This document shows, in pieces, positions 44,159-52,575 of a DNA stretch of 64,000 nt. Source of the stretch: Paenibacillus_V sp046244365 (GTDB taxonomy: Bacteria > Bacillota > Bacilli > Paenibacillales > NBRC-103111); the NCBI RefSeq assembly GCF_046244365.1, contig NZ_CP176395.1, forward strand, positions 2,294,001 through 2,358,000. The letters are read 5' to 3'. The position numbers and the translations under genes were made by a program. The notes under the pieces are model-generated. The model was given only the letters and a program-made list of their open reading frames with translations, had not been told where the DNA came from and made no database searches. Positions within the stretch are counted from its first letter, which is position 1. Each line of letters opens with the position of its first letter.

Positions 44159-45430
44159 ATGGAAAAGAGAGAACCCAATCCGCCTGTCGTCAAAAGGGAG
44201 GCAGGCGGCGCAGGGCCGGAACCCGTACGAGGAGCGTCCTGCGTGTCCGATTCGGATGCCGCATCGCCGCTTTCACGCGCCGTCACACTGCTGTTCGCAG
44301 TCGCCGGCGGACTTTCCGTCGCCAATATCTATTACGCCCAGCCGCTGCTTGACGCTTTCGCAAGCGAGTTCGGCATCGGCCGTGCATCCGTCGGCATGAT
44401 CGTGACGATTACGCAGATCAGTTATGCCTTGGGGCTCCTATTGCTGGTGCCCTTGGGCGATCTGCTGGATCGGCGCCGGCTTATTGCCGGTCAGCTGCTG
44501 CTGTCCGTATTCGCGCTGCTCACGGTAAGCTTGGCGCCTAACGGCGCTATCCTGTTAGCGGGTATGGCCGCGGTGGGTTTGCTTGCCGTAGCGGTGCAGG
44601 CGCTTGTGGCGTTTGCCGCGGCTTTGGCTGCGCCGGCCGATCGCGGCAGGACAGTCGGCATGGTGACGAGCGGCGTGGTAATCGGCATTCTGCTGGCGCG
44701 CACCGTCGCCGGCATCCTGACCGATCTTGCCGGATGGCGGGCGGTCTATGCTGTCTCCGCGGTATTGACCCTGATAACGGCTGCCGCGTTGTTTCGGATA
44801 TTGCCGAACCGTGAAGAAGTGAAATTGCAGATACCTTATACGCAATTGCTGCGCTCGGTGTTCGCGCTGTTCGTTCAGGAACCGGTGCTGCGTATACGAT
44901 CCGTGATCGCTTTGCTGATTTTTACGGCCTTCAGCATCTTATGGACCTCGCTCGTCCTGCCGCTTAGCGCGCCGCCGTTCTCGCTCTCGCATACCGCCAT
45001 CGGATCGTTTGGCCTCGCGGGTATTGCGGGAGCTTTAGCGGCAGCCCGGGCGGGGAGGCTGGCCGACCGGGGGCTTGGCCAACGTACCACGGGCATGGCG
45101 CTTGTCATTTTGCTGGGCTCGTGGCTGTTTATAGGCTTTACCGAGCGTTCCATATGGGCTTTGATCGTTGGCGTGATCGCTCTCGATTTCGCGGTGCAGG
45201 CCGTGCACGTAACGAATCAGAGCATGATTTTGAACGTGCGGCCGGAATCGCGCAGCCGTCTGACCGCCGGCTATATGATCTTCTATTCGATCGGAAGCGC
45301 TGCCGGTTCGATCGCTTCGACAGCAGTTTTTGCGCAAGCAGGCTGGGTTGGCGTTTGTTTGCTGGGGGCGTCGGTCAGTGCCTGCGCCTTGCTCTTTTGG
45401 GCGGTAACCCGGCGCTTTGCTCGAACGTAA
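44159..45430 (+). CDS. MFS transporter (predicted drug/arabinose efflux type)
   Basis: 423 residues from ATG 44159, behind AAGGAGTGAG; a longer frame to 44129 is possible. A polar N-terminus of about 35 residues precedes twelve hydrophobic helices. The subfamily marker SVANIYYAQPLLD is in helix 1, the loop 2-3 signature is GDLLDRRR, and helix 5 has GVVIGILLARTVAG. Such proteins are proton-driven exporters. The divergent TetR and the operator suggest drug-induced expression. Confidence 0.92.
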   Translation: MEKREPNPPVVKREAGGAGPEPVRGASCVSDSDAASPLSRAVTLLFAVAGGLSVANIYYAQPLLDAFASEFGIGRASVGMIVTITQISYALGLLLLVPLGDLLDRRRLIAGQLLLSVFALLTVSLAPNGAILLAGMAAVGLLAVAVQALVAFAAALAAPADRGRTVGMVTSGVVIGILLARTVAGILTDLAGWRAVYAVSAVLTLITAAALFRILPNREEVKLQIPYTQLLRSVFALFVQEPVLRIRSVIALLIFTAFSILWTSLVLPLSAPPFSLSHTAIGSFGLAGIAGALAAARAGRLADRGLGQRTTGMALVILLGSWLFIGFTERSIWALIVGVIALDFAVQAVHVTNQSMILNVRPESRSRLTAGYMIFYSIGSAAGSIASTAVFAQAGWVGVCLLGASVSACALLFWAVTRRFART

Positions 45431-45441
45431 AATAAACTGAT

Positions 45442-45478
45442 ATATTCCTTGACAGGAATATTCCTTATGGGGTATATT
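45442..45478 (+). promoter_or_regulatory. ArsR-gene promoter with overlapping operator
   Basis: TTGACA (45449-45454), 18 bp, TATATT (45473-45478). The -35 box is framed by the inverted repeat ATATTCC/GGAATAT (45442-45448, 45455-45461), followed by a further ATTCC, a likely ArsR binding site. Confidence 0.7.
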
Positions 45479-45597
45479 AAGGGTGCGAGTACGGTAACCG
45501 CAAACGAAACGAGGTGGCCCGATTTGATTGGAATTGGAAGAAGTCCCCGCGCCGTACCCTGTGCATACATTCGATACATCACAAGAACTTCCGAATC

Positions 45598-45927
45598 ATG
45601 GATATAACGACGTTTAGCGCACTTGCCGAACCCAACCGGTTGCGTATTGTGGAGCTCCTGCTTCACGGCCCGTTGACCGTAGGAGAGATTGCCGACCGGC
45701 TTCAATTCCGCCAGCCTCAAGCCTCGAAGCATCTGCGCGTCTTGCTGGATGCCGGCCTGGTCGAGGTGGAAGCTGTCGCCAATCGGCGGAACTACAAGCT
45801 CCGTTTGGAGCCGATCCAAGAGCTGGACGCTTGGCTTGAAACCTACCGCGGCGTCTGGGATGAACGATTCGACGCTCTGCACGATTATTTGCAGAAGTTG
45901 CAAAGCAAAGAAGACAAACCAAACTAA
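45598..45927 (+). CDS. ArsR-family transcriptional regulator
   Basis: 109 residues from ATG 45598. The domain starts at once with ITTFSALAEPNRLRIVELLL, then LTVGEIADRLQFRQPQASKH, the helix-turn-helix of ArsR proteins, and the wing near GLVEVEAVANRRNYKL. No metal-binding cysteines occur (no ELCVCD motif). The C-terminal WLETYRGVWDERFDALHDYL is typical of the ArsR proteins that pair with AHSA1-domain genes. A GTG start at 45514 would add 28 family-atypical residues. The next gene begins 18 bases on. Confidence 0.88.
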   Translation: MDITTFSALAEPNRLRIVELLLHGPLTVGEIADRLQFRQPQASKHLRVLLDAGLVEVEAVANRRNYKLRLEPIQELDAWLETYRGVWDERFDALHDYLQKLQSKEDKPN

Positions 45928-45945
45928 TCTATGGGAGGATTTACT

Positions 45946-46455
45946 ATGACGAACAAAATGATTACCAAGGTAGAAGGACAGGAGCTTATTCTGGAGCGTG
46001 TTTTCGACGCGCCGCGCGAGCTTGTATTCAAAGCTTTCTCTGAGGCCGAGCATTTAAAGCGCTGGTGGGGGCCACGCGGCTGGACGCTGACGGTTTGCAA
46101 CGTCGATTTTCGACCGGGCGGCACCTGGCATTACTGCATGAAGTGCATCGATGAGAAGCAAGGGGATTTTTACGGCTTTGAGTCATGGGGGAAAGGGGTC
46201 TACGAGGAAATTGCAGAAGCGGAGAAGATCGTCTACGTCGATTATTTCTCGGATGCCGATGGCAATGAAGCGGAAGGAATGCCGTCGTCGCACGTTACGT
46301 TGACTTTCGTAGAGCACGAAGGCAAAACAAAACTTATCAACCGGGCTCGATACGTTTCGGCGGAAGCGCTCAAATCCGTCATGGAAATGGGAATGGAGCA
46401 AGGCATTACGGAAACTTGGGATCGACTCGACGAGCACCTGCAAGCCGTTCAATAA
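45946..46455 (+). CDS. SRPBCC/AHSA1-domain protein
   Basis: 169 residues from ATG 45946 after GGGAGGATTTACT. The START-like fold is marked by LERVFDAPRELVFKAFSEAE, then LKRWWGPRGWT, and the closing helix GITETWDRLDEHL. Such proteins bind hydrophobic ligands in a cavity or assist chaperones. It is co-transcribed with an ArsR regulator, the usual pairing in Firmicutes; its ligand is unknown. Confidence 0.9.
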   Translation: MTNKMITKVEGQELILERVFDAPRELVFKAFSEAEHLKRWWGPRGWTLTVCNVDFRPGGTWHYCMKCIDEKQGDFYGFESWGKGVYEEIAEAEKIVYVDYFSDADGNEAEGMPSSHVTLTFVEHEGKTKLINRARYVSAEALKSVMEMGMEQGITETWDRLDEHLQAVQ

Positions 46456-46467
46456 TCTCTTCATCAG

Positions 46468-46503
46468 CAAAGCCGTCCGGCATAGTGCCGGCGGCTTTGT
46501 TTT
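46468..46503 (+). terminator. Terminator of the ArsR-AHSA1 operon
   Basis: 14-bp stem with one bulged T (46468-46482 with 46486-46499), then TTTTG. Confidence 0.8.
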
Positions 46504-46651
46504 GCGTTGGGCATCCGCTTCTAAACATTATTATGAAATCTTAAACTCCATCGAGAGGCTTTGATCAAGAGAAGTCTATGACCGTAAGGGTATAATGAGC
46601 GAAACCTTATGATTTGCATGAATGTTTTAAAATAGACTTGTAAGGAGCGTC

Positions 46652-46735
46652 GGAACGCCGGAGGAGGTGGCCGGAATCGAGGCTTCCTATACCGGTCAAT
46701 TTCTTAAAGAGAAGAGGGTCGGCCTGAGGGCGTAA
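46652..46735 (+). pseudogene. 3'-end remnant of uvrA (excinuclease ABC subunit A)
   Basis: 27 codons and a stop read GTPEEVAGIEASYTGQFLKE..., the hallmark C-terminal end of UvrA (GTPEEVA...SYTGQFLK). Upstream the frame meets a stop near 46630, and no other part of uvrA is present. It has no start codon and cannot be a gene. It points to an ancient deletion, or loss of a second UvrA copy, at this site. Confidence 0.7.
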
Positions 46736-46798
46736 GCCTTCATGAAGGCAATGGGAAACGGCAGCCTTCTCGGCCGAAAAACGACGCTTTCCTTTTTG

Positions 46799-46827
46799 TT
46801 GACAAAGCCAGTGGAGTGCCATATAAT
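46799..46827 (+). promoter_or_regulatory. Consensus SigA promoter of the leuA T-box transcript
   Basis: TTGACA (46799-46804), 17 bp, TATAAT (46822-46827): both boxes are perfect. The start is expected near 46834. Confidence 0.9.
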
Positions 46828-46839
46828 AATCAATAATTT

Positions 46840-47097
46840 CATATCCAAATGTTAGGATTAGAAATAGTAGAAGTGAAATGACCTTTCAGAGAGCCGTTGG
46901 CTGGTGCGAAACGGTAACGTCGTTCATTTTGAACTCGTCTATGAACTGCTGCCTGAACATGTAGGGTAAGCCGGAATTCCACCGTTACAGGGATAGATGG
47001 TGATGGCCATCGAATTGAGCTCATTTCTTAGGAAATGAATTAGAGTGGTACCGCGGGTTCAACCTCGTCTCTATACGTAGAGACGGGGTTTTTTTGT
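46840..47097 (+). promoter_or_regulatory. T-box riboswitch (leucine-specific) controlling leuA
   Basis: The T-box proper AGAGTGGTACCGCGG is at 47042-47056. Stem I elements lie upstream, with GAGAGCC near 46893 and the specifier region around TTTTGAACTC, giving CTC (46934-46936), a leucine codon. The terminator is the stem 47061-47073 with 47078-47090, followed by seven T. Uncharged leucine tRNA would pair with CTC and with the T-box and stop termination. The specifier assignment rests on position and on the downstream gene. Confidence 0.93.
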
Positions 47098-47168
47098 TGG
47101 TTAAAAACCGGATTTAACCAGCAGCCTTGATATATAAATAAACCAAATTCGCTTAGGAGGAAATGAAA

Positions 47169-48701
47169 ATGAGCCGTAAAATTATCGTATTCGACACAAC
47201 GTTGCGTGATGGGGAGCAGGTTCCAGGCGCCAAACTGAACTTGCATCAGAAAATAGAGATTGCTCAGCAGTTAAAGCGGCTTCGCGTAGATATTATCGAA
47301 GCGGGCTTTCCCGCCTCTTCCGCAGGCGATTTTCAAGCGGTCCAGGAAATTGCCCGCAGCGTAGGAGACACGGTTTCCATCACGGCACTTGCTCGTGCGG
47401 TCAAAAGCGATATCGACGCCGTATACGAAAGCATCAAATTGGCGCAAAATCCGCTTATTCATATCGTGCTGGGCACTTCCAACATTCATGTGGAGAAGAA
47501 GTTCAACCGATCCAAGGAAGCCGTCATGCAAATGGGCGTCGATGCGGTCAAATACGCCAAAACCTTGCTGCCCCACGTGCAGTATTCCACCGAGGATGCT
47601 TCGAGGTCCGAGTTCGAGTACCTGTGGAGCACGATCGAAGCCGTCGTGAAGGCCGGAGCTACGATGATTAACGTACCCGATACGGTGGGCTATGCCGTTC
47701 CGGAGGAGTTCGGCGATCTGATCCGCCGTATCAACGAACGGTTGAAAAACCTGAACGATAACGTCGTTCTTAGCGTACATTGCCATAATGACTTGGGATT
47801 GGCGACCGCCAATACGCTCCAGGCGATCAAGAACGGAGCCGAGAAAGTCGAGTGTACGATCAACGGGCTGGGCGAACGGGCGGGCAATGCGTCGTTGGAG
47901 GAAGTCGTCATGGGACTTAAAGTGAGAGAGAGCTACTACAACTGCCATACCGGCGTCAATACGAACGAGCTGCTCAGAACCTCCAGGCTGGTAAGCCATT
48001 TGACGGGGCTGGATGTGCAAGTAAACAAAGCGATTACCGGCGAGAATGCCTTCGCGCATTCCTCGGGCATCCATCAGGACGGGCTGCTGAAGGATAAGCG
48101 GGTCTACGAGATCATGTCGCCCGAGGAAGTTGGGGCAGACAGCATGGAATTGATCCTGACCGCCCGTTCCGGCCGGCATGCCTTCAAGAACGCCGTTGAG
48201 AAAATGGGCTTCGATACGAGCGATCAAGCGGACTTCGAGCAGCTGTTCGCGAAATTCCTCACATTGGCGGATGCCAAGAAAGAGGTTTACGATCACGACG
48301 TGTTCTACCTGGTGACGAGCCACCGCACCCTGGAGGCCAGCGAGAAGCATCTCTACGAGCTGGATTCCTTCCAGGTAATCAGCAATGACCTTCACCCTAC
48401 CGCAACCGTCCAATTGAAAAAGGGCGGCGAGACGTTGACCGGCAGCGCGGTCGGAGACGGTCCGATCGATGCCTTGTACAGCGTCATCAAATCGTTGGTC
48501 GGTCTGGACGTACAGTTGAAGGATTATAAAATAAACAGCCTGTCCAGAGGCAAAGAAGCCATCGGCCGGGTAAATATCCGGATCGATTACCAAGGAAAGA
48601 CTTACTCGGGTCGCGCGATGGACACGGATATTATCAAAGCAAGCGCCAATGCCTTCTTGAACGGCATTAACGCCACATTGCTGGACGCCGCTCAGGATTG
48701 A
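47169..48701 (+). CDS. leuA: 2-isopropylmalate synthase
   Basis: 510 residues from ATG 47169, eight bases after AGGAGG; the earlier ATG 47163 is too near. It condenses acetyl-CoA with 2-oxoisovalerate, the first step of leucine synthesis. Seen: FDTTLRDGEQ at the N-terminus, the metal and substrate residues in EAGFPASS and VHCHNDLGLATAN, and the regulatory C-terminal domain from about 390 (TATVQLKKGGE, then DGPIDALYSVIKSL) that binds leucine. Length is normal for the long, feedback-inhibited form. No leuB, leuCD or ilv genes are near; the gene stands alone, under its own T-box. Confidence 0.96.
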   Translation: MSRKIIVFDTTLRDGEQVPGAKLNLHQKIEIAQQLKRLRVDIIEAGFPASSAGDFQAVQEIARSVGDTVSITALARAVKSDIDAVYESIKLAQNPLIHIVLGTSNIHVEKKFNRSKEAVMQMGVDAVKYAKTLLPHVQYSTEDASRSEFEYLWSTIEAVVKAGATMINVPDTVGYAVPEEFGDLIRRINERLKNLNDNVVLSVHCHNDLGLATANTLQAIKNGAEKVECTINGLGERAGNASLEEVVMGLKVRESYYNCHTGVNTNELLRTSRLVSHLTGLDVQVNKAITGENAFAHSSGIHQDGLLKDKRVYEIMSPEEVGADSMELILTARSGRHAFKNAVEKMGFDTSDQADFEQLFAKFLTLADAKKEVYDHDVFYLVTSHRTLEASEKHLYELDSFQVISNDLHPTATVQLKKGGETLTGSAVGDGPIDALYSVIKSLVGLDVQLKDYKINSLSRGKEAIGRVNIRIDYQGKTYSGRAMDTDIIKASANAFLNGINATLLDAAQD

Positions 48702-48721
48702 CGGAGCGCGTCTGCGATAAG

Positions 48722-48756
48722 AGGGAGATGCCGAATGCCGGCATCTCCCTTATTTT
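48722..48756 (+). terminator. Terminator of leuA
   Basis: 12-bp stem (48722-48733 with 48739-48750), then TATTTT. Confidence 0.85.
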
Positions 48757-48989
48757 AATGTCTCCGATAAACAGGGGATATTTTATAGTGCCGCGACAAA
48801 TCCAATCGCTCGAGTGGCGTTACATTTTCGCAAATGTATGAAGATGGCTCTTTCTAAGAGGGCACTCGCCATAAATTTCAATTAATGGGGGACTTCCAAA
48901 AAGGTATTTGCTAACGAGAATAGAGGGGCGTATGATAAGGTTCTGGGTTCCGCATAGGGCCGTCGAAAAGACAGCAAGGGGAATGCATC

Positions 48990-49859
48990 ATGGATAAACT
49001 TTCGAAGACTCGAACGGCGCTGCTTATTTTGTTTTTGGTTATCGTATGGGGTGTGAATTGGCCTTTATCCAAAATCGCGCTGGCGTACATGCCGCCTGTG
49101 CTGTTCTCCGGAACGAGAACGCTGCTGGGAGGCGTTCTGCTGCTGGCAATCGCGATTCCAAGATACCGTAAGCTGCGATTCCGGGAGACTTGGCCGATCT
49201 ATCTCCTTTCCGCTTTGGTCAACGTCATCCTCTACTACGGGCTGCAGACGATCGGGCTGAACTACTTGCCGGCAGGGCTGTTCTCGGCCATCGTGTTTTT
49301 ACAGCCGGTGCTGGTCGGCATTTTTTCTTGGATGTGGCTGGGGGAGAAGATGAACGGCCTGAAAATCGCAGGGCTCATTCTCGGATTTGCCGGCGTGGGC
49401 ATCATAAGCAGCGGCGGTCTGTCGGGGCATATATCCGCAGCGGGCGTTTTGCTTGCTCTTGGATCGGCGCTTAGCTGGGCGCTGGGCACGATATACGTCA
49501 AAAAAACGAGCGCTCGCGTAGACCCGATCTGGCTTGTGACGCTTCAGCTGATCGCGGGCGGACTGCTTATGACGGCTGTTGGCTCCGGCGTGGAAAACTG
49601 GTCGGACGTAAGCTGGAAGCCGGGTTTCATCTTGAGCTTGTCGTTTATTTCGATCTTCGTGATCGCGATCGGCTGGCTTGTTTTCTACAAGCTGATCGAT
49701 TCGGGCGAAGCGAGCAAGGTGGCTTCCTACACGTTTCTGATCCCGCTGGTGGCCATCCTGACAAGCACCGTCTTTCTGGACGAGCCGTTTACAGCCACTC
49801 TTGTGGCAGGTCTCGTTTGCATTCTCGTCAGCATTTATTTCGTAAACCGCAAAGCTTGA
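48990..49859 (+). CDS. EamA/DMT-family transporter
   Basis: 289 residues, ten predicted membrane helices in two homologous EamA halves. The first half holds VIVWGVNWPLSKIAL and LQPVLVGIFSWMWLGEK; the second ends SYTFLIPLVAILTSTVFLDE, the conserved helix 9 pattern. AAGGGGAATGCATC precedes the ATG. Members export amino acids or other metabolites. It sits alone; the preceding 230 bases show no clear promoter. Confidence 0.92.
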   Translation: MDKLSKTRTALLILFLVIVWGVNWPLSKIALAYMPPVLFSGTRTLLGGVLLLAIAIPRYRKLRFRETWPIYLLSALVNVILYYGLQTIGLNYLPAGLFSAIVFLQPVLVGIFSWMWLGEKMNGLKIAGLILGFAGVGIISSGGLSGHISAAGVLLALGSALSWALGTIYVKKTSARVDPIWLVTLQLIAGGLLMTAVGSGVENWSDVSWKPGFILSLSFISIFVIAIGWLVFYKLIDSGEASKVASYTFLIPLVAILTSTVFLDEPFTATLVAGLVCILVSIYFVNRKA

Positions 49860-49904
49860 TCGCCGCCTGATGCCGGCAACTCCTATACGCTTGTGCCAGC
49901 AGCG

Positions 49905-49935
49905 AAAACACGACCTCGGGGTCGTGTTTTTTATT
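49905..49935 (+). terminator. Terminator after the EamA gene
   Basis: 10-bp stem AAAACACGAC/GTCGTGTTTT with 6-nt loop, then TTATTATTT. Confidence 0.85.
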
Positions 49936-50031
49936 ATTTGGGGAATGAGAACCTTCCAGGCGGAAGCATTGGCTAATGGTTAAAAAGAAAACGGCTACAA
50001 GAGAATGTGCCGCTTTCGAAGCTGTATAAAG

Positions 50032-50207
50032 TACAACATTTCGGCGCTCAGGAGAGGAATAGGTAACGAAATGTTGTATGTTCTGCAACAAAAATCACAA
50101 AAAAAGAGTGAAATAGACGCTCATCGTTAGAAATGTTGTATCTCATAGAACAAGTGATCGGGTTGAGCGAAGATAGCAAGGGAAATGATGTACTCCGTAC
50201 AACATAT
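50032..50207. repeat. Intergenic repeat family 1 (AAATGTTGTA)
   Basis: Four copies of a 10-12 base core in a 340-base gene-free stretch: TACAACATTTCG (50032-50043), CGAAATGTTGTA (50067-50078), GAAATGTTGTA (50130-50140), TACAACATAT (50198-50207). The first two form a perfect 12-bp inverted repeat around 23 bases. No gene lies in 49936-50272. Confidence 0.65.
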
Positions 50208-50272
50208 GCGTCCGACACAAGCGTATCGCATCGGCAGTCGGCTGTTCTTCTCCAGCTCCAAACGGCCGGCCG

Positions 50273-50899
50273 TTATTCTTGCTTTATCGATCGAATCCAG
50301 CGGCGGTACAGCACATAGGTGGCCAACAAAAAAACGGCGTAGATGCCGATTGCCACCAGCAGCTTCTTCGTATCGGAAAATAAATATTGGCCGATGTAGG
50401 CGTATACGAGCATGGCCGGAATTTTGCCGATCGCGGATGCGACAGCGTAAGTCGGCAGCCGGATGGAGAGGAGCGCCGAATACATATTGACCAAAGCTTG
50501 GGGCAAGACCGGAATCATCCGGGCGAAGACGATCGTCCAGAACGGATGACGCTCCATCGTTTGCTGCAGCTTTTCCAGGCGGCCGAATTTGGCCAAGTAG
50601 GCTCTTCCTTGCTTTTGAAAAAAATATTGCACGAACAGGTAAACGATTACGGTGCCTGCGGATGCCGCCAGCCAGCTGATCAACGCGCCGAGCAGCGATC
50701 CGTACAAATAGCCGAGCGCCCCGATGACGATTTTGTACGGGATGACGGGAAACAGGATGAAGCCAACCGCGATGAGAAAAAGCAGGAACGGCGGCGCTTT
50801 CCCCGCTTGAAGCCAGTCCGCGATTTCGCTGCGGTAAAAGAAGCAGACGACGGCTGCCACCGCGTAGCCGAGGATGGCGAGTATGCTTTTGTTGTTCAT
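50273..50899 (-). CDS. VTT-domain membrane protein (TVP38/TMEM64, DedA-like)
   Basis: 208 residues with about five hydrophobic segments. The VTT core is recognisable in FPVIPYKIVIGALGYLYGSL, then AGTVIVYLFVQYFF and the F.RMIPVLPQALVN segment with its conserved R and P. These proteins are lipid scramblases or flippases in the cytoplasmic membrane. The ATG lacks a strong ribosome site. It is followed by repeat family 1. Confidence 0.9.
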   Translation of the reverse strand: MNNKSILAILGYAVAAVVCFFYRSEIADWLQAGKAPPFLLFLIAVGFILFPVIPYKIVIGALGYLYGSLLGALISWLAASAGTVIVYLFVQYFFQKQGRAYLAKFGRLEKLQQTMERHPFWTIVFARMIPVLPQALVNMYSALLSIRLPTYAVASAIGKIPAMLVYAYIGQYLFSDTKKLLVAIGIYAVFLLATYVLYRRWIRSIKQE

Positions 50900-50938
50900 A
50901 GGTTTTGTCGGGCCCCAAAGGTTGCATAGTACTTGCGT

Positions 50939-52336
50939 TTAGGGCTGCTCCTGTCGGTTGAATAGTTGCAGCGAGCGTTCGCACAGCTCGTCTTCGTCGA
51001 TCAATCCGGACCAGTAGTGTTTAAGCAGCTGCCGAAGCGAAGAGAAGGCATCCTTCGAAAGGTTTAATTCCCGGTGCAGCCGGAACGAAGACATGATCTC
51101 GCGGAACAAAAAATAACGGGAAGGCCGATTCAGCGTCTCTCCCGGCTGTACCGGTTCCTCAGCGGCTTCCTTAAGCGCCGGCAGGCTTAGCGTAAGCTCC
51201 CTGATCATGCGCTGCGCCCGCGGCGAGCTGAAGTAATCGGCTAACAGAAGAGCCGCCTCCTTCTCCTTGGCCTGGCTGTTCACCGCTACGCCGATGACGT
51301 TAAGCAGGGAACGGGGCTCGTATAAATACGGCAGGGGTGAAATATCGTACCGGATGTCGGCATGTTTGATTTCATTGAGCGTCATATAGTTGGTCATAAT
51401 CATGGACACCCGCCCCTGCATGAACAGCTCGTTCACGTCATGATTGCTCTCGGAGAGGTAATTCGGGTAAACGTCGTTATCCGTCACGATAGCTTTGCAC
51501 AATCGAATGCTTTCGAGCAGCCTTGTTCCGGCGAGATGAAATATCCCCTCTCCGTCCGGCTCGAACCGCATCCCGCTCTGCAGCAGAAACGCCGGCCACC
51601 GATTATCCGACAGCAGATGAAAATAAAAGCCGTGCCGCTTTCCGGGGACGGTTAACGCGGCTGCGTGCCGGAGCGCCTCGCGCCAGGTCCAGCTTCCGTC
51701 CGGCTCCGGTACGCCGGCTTCGATAAAGTGGTCGCGGTTGTATGCCAGCAGAATGGGGGAGAACACGACCGGGCTTGCATACCGAACGCCCTCCAGCACG
51801 AACGCTTCGCTCGCGAAGGTGTATAAGCCGGGATTCGCGGCTCGCGGCTCCAGCACATGCTTCCAGCCGGATTCCGCCAAGTCCGTAAAATGCGCGTTGT
51901 TGATCGTAAGCGCGTCTAAGAGGCCGTTCTGCAAATAATCGCGCAAACTGGCGGGATCGGAAGCGCGAAGCTCCACTTTTTTGACGCGGATTTTGGGATG
52001 CAGCGATTGAAAATCCGCCAAAAGATGAGCGAGCATAAAATCCCGCTCGATCGAGGCGTGATAGCCGAAGGAGACGGTGACGGCCGCCCCGGCGTCTTCC
52101 GTTACCCGGCTGCCGACGCGGTTTACCTTGACGATCAGACCCTCTGCGATCAGCTGCTCCAGCCCTTTTCTAACGGATTTATTGCTTAATTGAAACCTGT
52201 CTACCAGATCCGTTTCGGAGGGCAGATAGTCGCCTGCTTTATAGAAACCTTCACGGATCTCTTCCCTAAGGCGCGTTATCATGGTTTCGAGCCTGCGCTG
52301 GAACGTTCTGCGGCTCGGTTGATTCGACGGTTCCAT
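50939..52336 (-). CDS. Cytosolic GntR regulator fused to an ABC-type solute-binding domain
   Basis: 465 residues from ATG 52336, behind AAGGAGTCC. Residues about 15-75 are a GntR winged helix (DYLPSETDLVDRFQLSNKSV, then RKGLEQLIAEGLI). After a linker, from about 85 to 460, comes an extracellular-solute-binding (SBP_bac_1) fold: VSFGYHASIERDFMLAHLLA, ESGWKHVLEP, VVFSPILLAYNRDHFIEAGV, WTWREALRHAA, then LLADYFSSPRAQRM. No signal peptide exists, so the binding domain works inside as the sensor. Predicted ligand: a sugar or oligosaccharide. It is divergent from a Gfo/Idh dehydrogenase gene, with repeated sites between. Confidence 0.9.
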   Translation of the reverse strand: MEPSNQPSRRTFQRRLETMITRLREEIREGFYKAGDYLPSETDLVDRFQLSNKSVRKGLEQLIAEGLIVKVNRVGSRVTEDAGAAVTVSFGYHASIERDFMLAHLLADFQSLHPKIRVKKVELRASDPASLRDYLQNGLLDALTINNAHFTDLAESGWKHVLEPRAANPGLYTFASEAFVLEGVRYASPVVFSPILLAYNRDHFIEAGVPEPDGSWTWREALRHAAALTVPGKRHGFYFHLLSDNRWPAFLLQSGMRFEPDGEGIFHLAGTRLLESIRLCKAIVTDNDVYPNYLSESNHDVNELFMQGRVSMIMTNYMTLNEIKHADIRYDISPLPYLYEPRSLLNVIGVAVNSQAKEKEAALLLADYFSSPRAQRMIRELTLSLPALKEAAEEPVQPGETLNRPSRYFLFREIMSSFRLHRELNLSKDAFSSLRQLLKHYWSGLIDEDELCERSLQLFNRQEQP

Positions 52337-52392
52337 TTTCGGCGGACTCCTTCCTGACTGCTCATGCAAATCATATCGGAATCATGCCGCTT

Positions 52393-52401
52393 TGTACAGC
52401 A
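52393..52401. promoter_or_regulatory. TGTACAGCA site near the gntR start
   Basis: One more copy of the T(A/G)TACAGCA element, 57 bases upstream of the gntR ATG; it may mediate autoregulation. Confidence 0.45.
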
Positions 52402-52434
52402 GACAGCATGCGGGACCGATGATTAAATTCGTTA

Positions 52435-52463
52435 TTGACAGTTTAACTAGGCGTACGTAAACT
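52435..52463 (+). promoter_or_regulatory. Promoter of the Gfo/Idh gene
   Basis: TTGACA (52435-52440), 17 bp, TAAACT (52458-52463). Confidence 0.7.
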
Positions 52464-52474
52464 AAACACATAAA

Positions 52475-52538
52475 TATACAGCAAGATATACAGCAGAATG
52501 ATAAGAATTGATTGCTATACATGGTTGATGTACAGCAA
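52475..52538. promoter_or_regulatory. GntR-type operator cluster
   Basis: TATACAGCA occurs at 52475-52483 and 52487-52495 (12-bp phase). TTGCTATACAT (52512-52522) and ATGTACAGCAA (52528-52538) form an 11-bp inverted repeat with one mismatch and a 5-bp centre. All lie in the leader of the dehydrogenase gene. Confidence 0.7.
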
Positions 52539-52575
52539 TGATGGCGAGATCACTAACGAGAGGGAGTAGAGAAGG

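Noticed and set aside
46607..46822. 71-codon minus-strand frame before leuA
   Set aside because: Runs through the leuA promoter and opposite the uvrA remnant; no family features.
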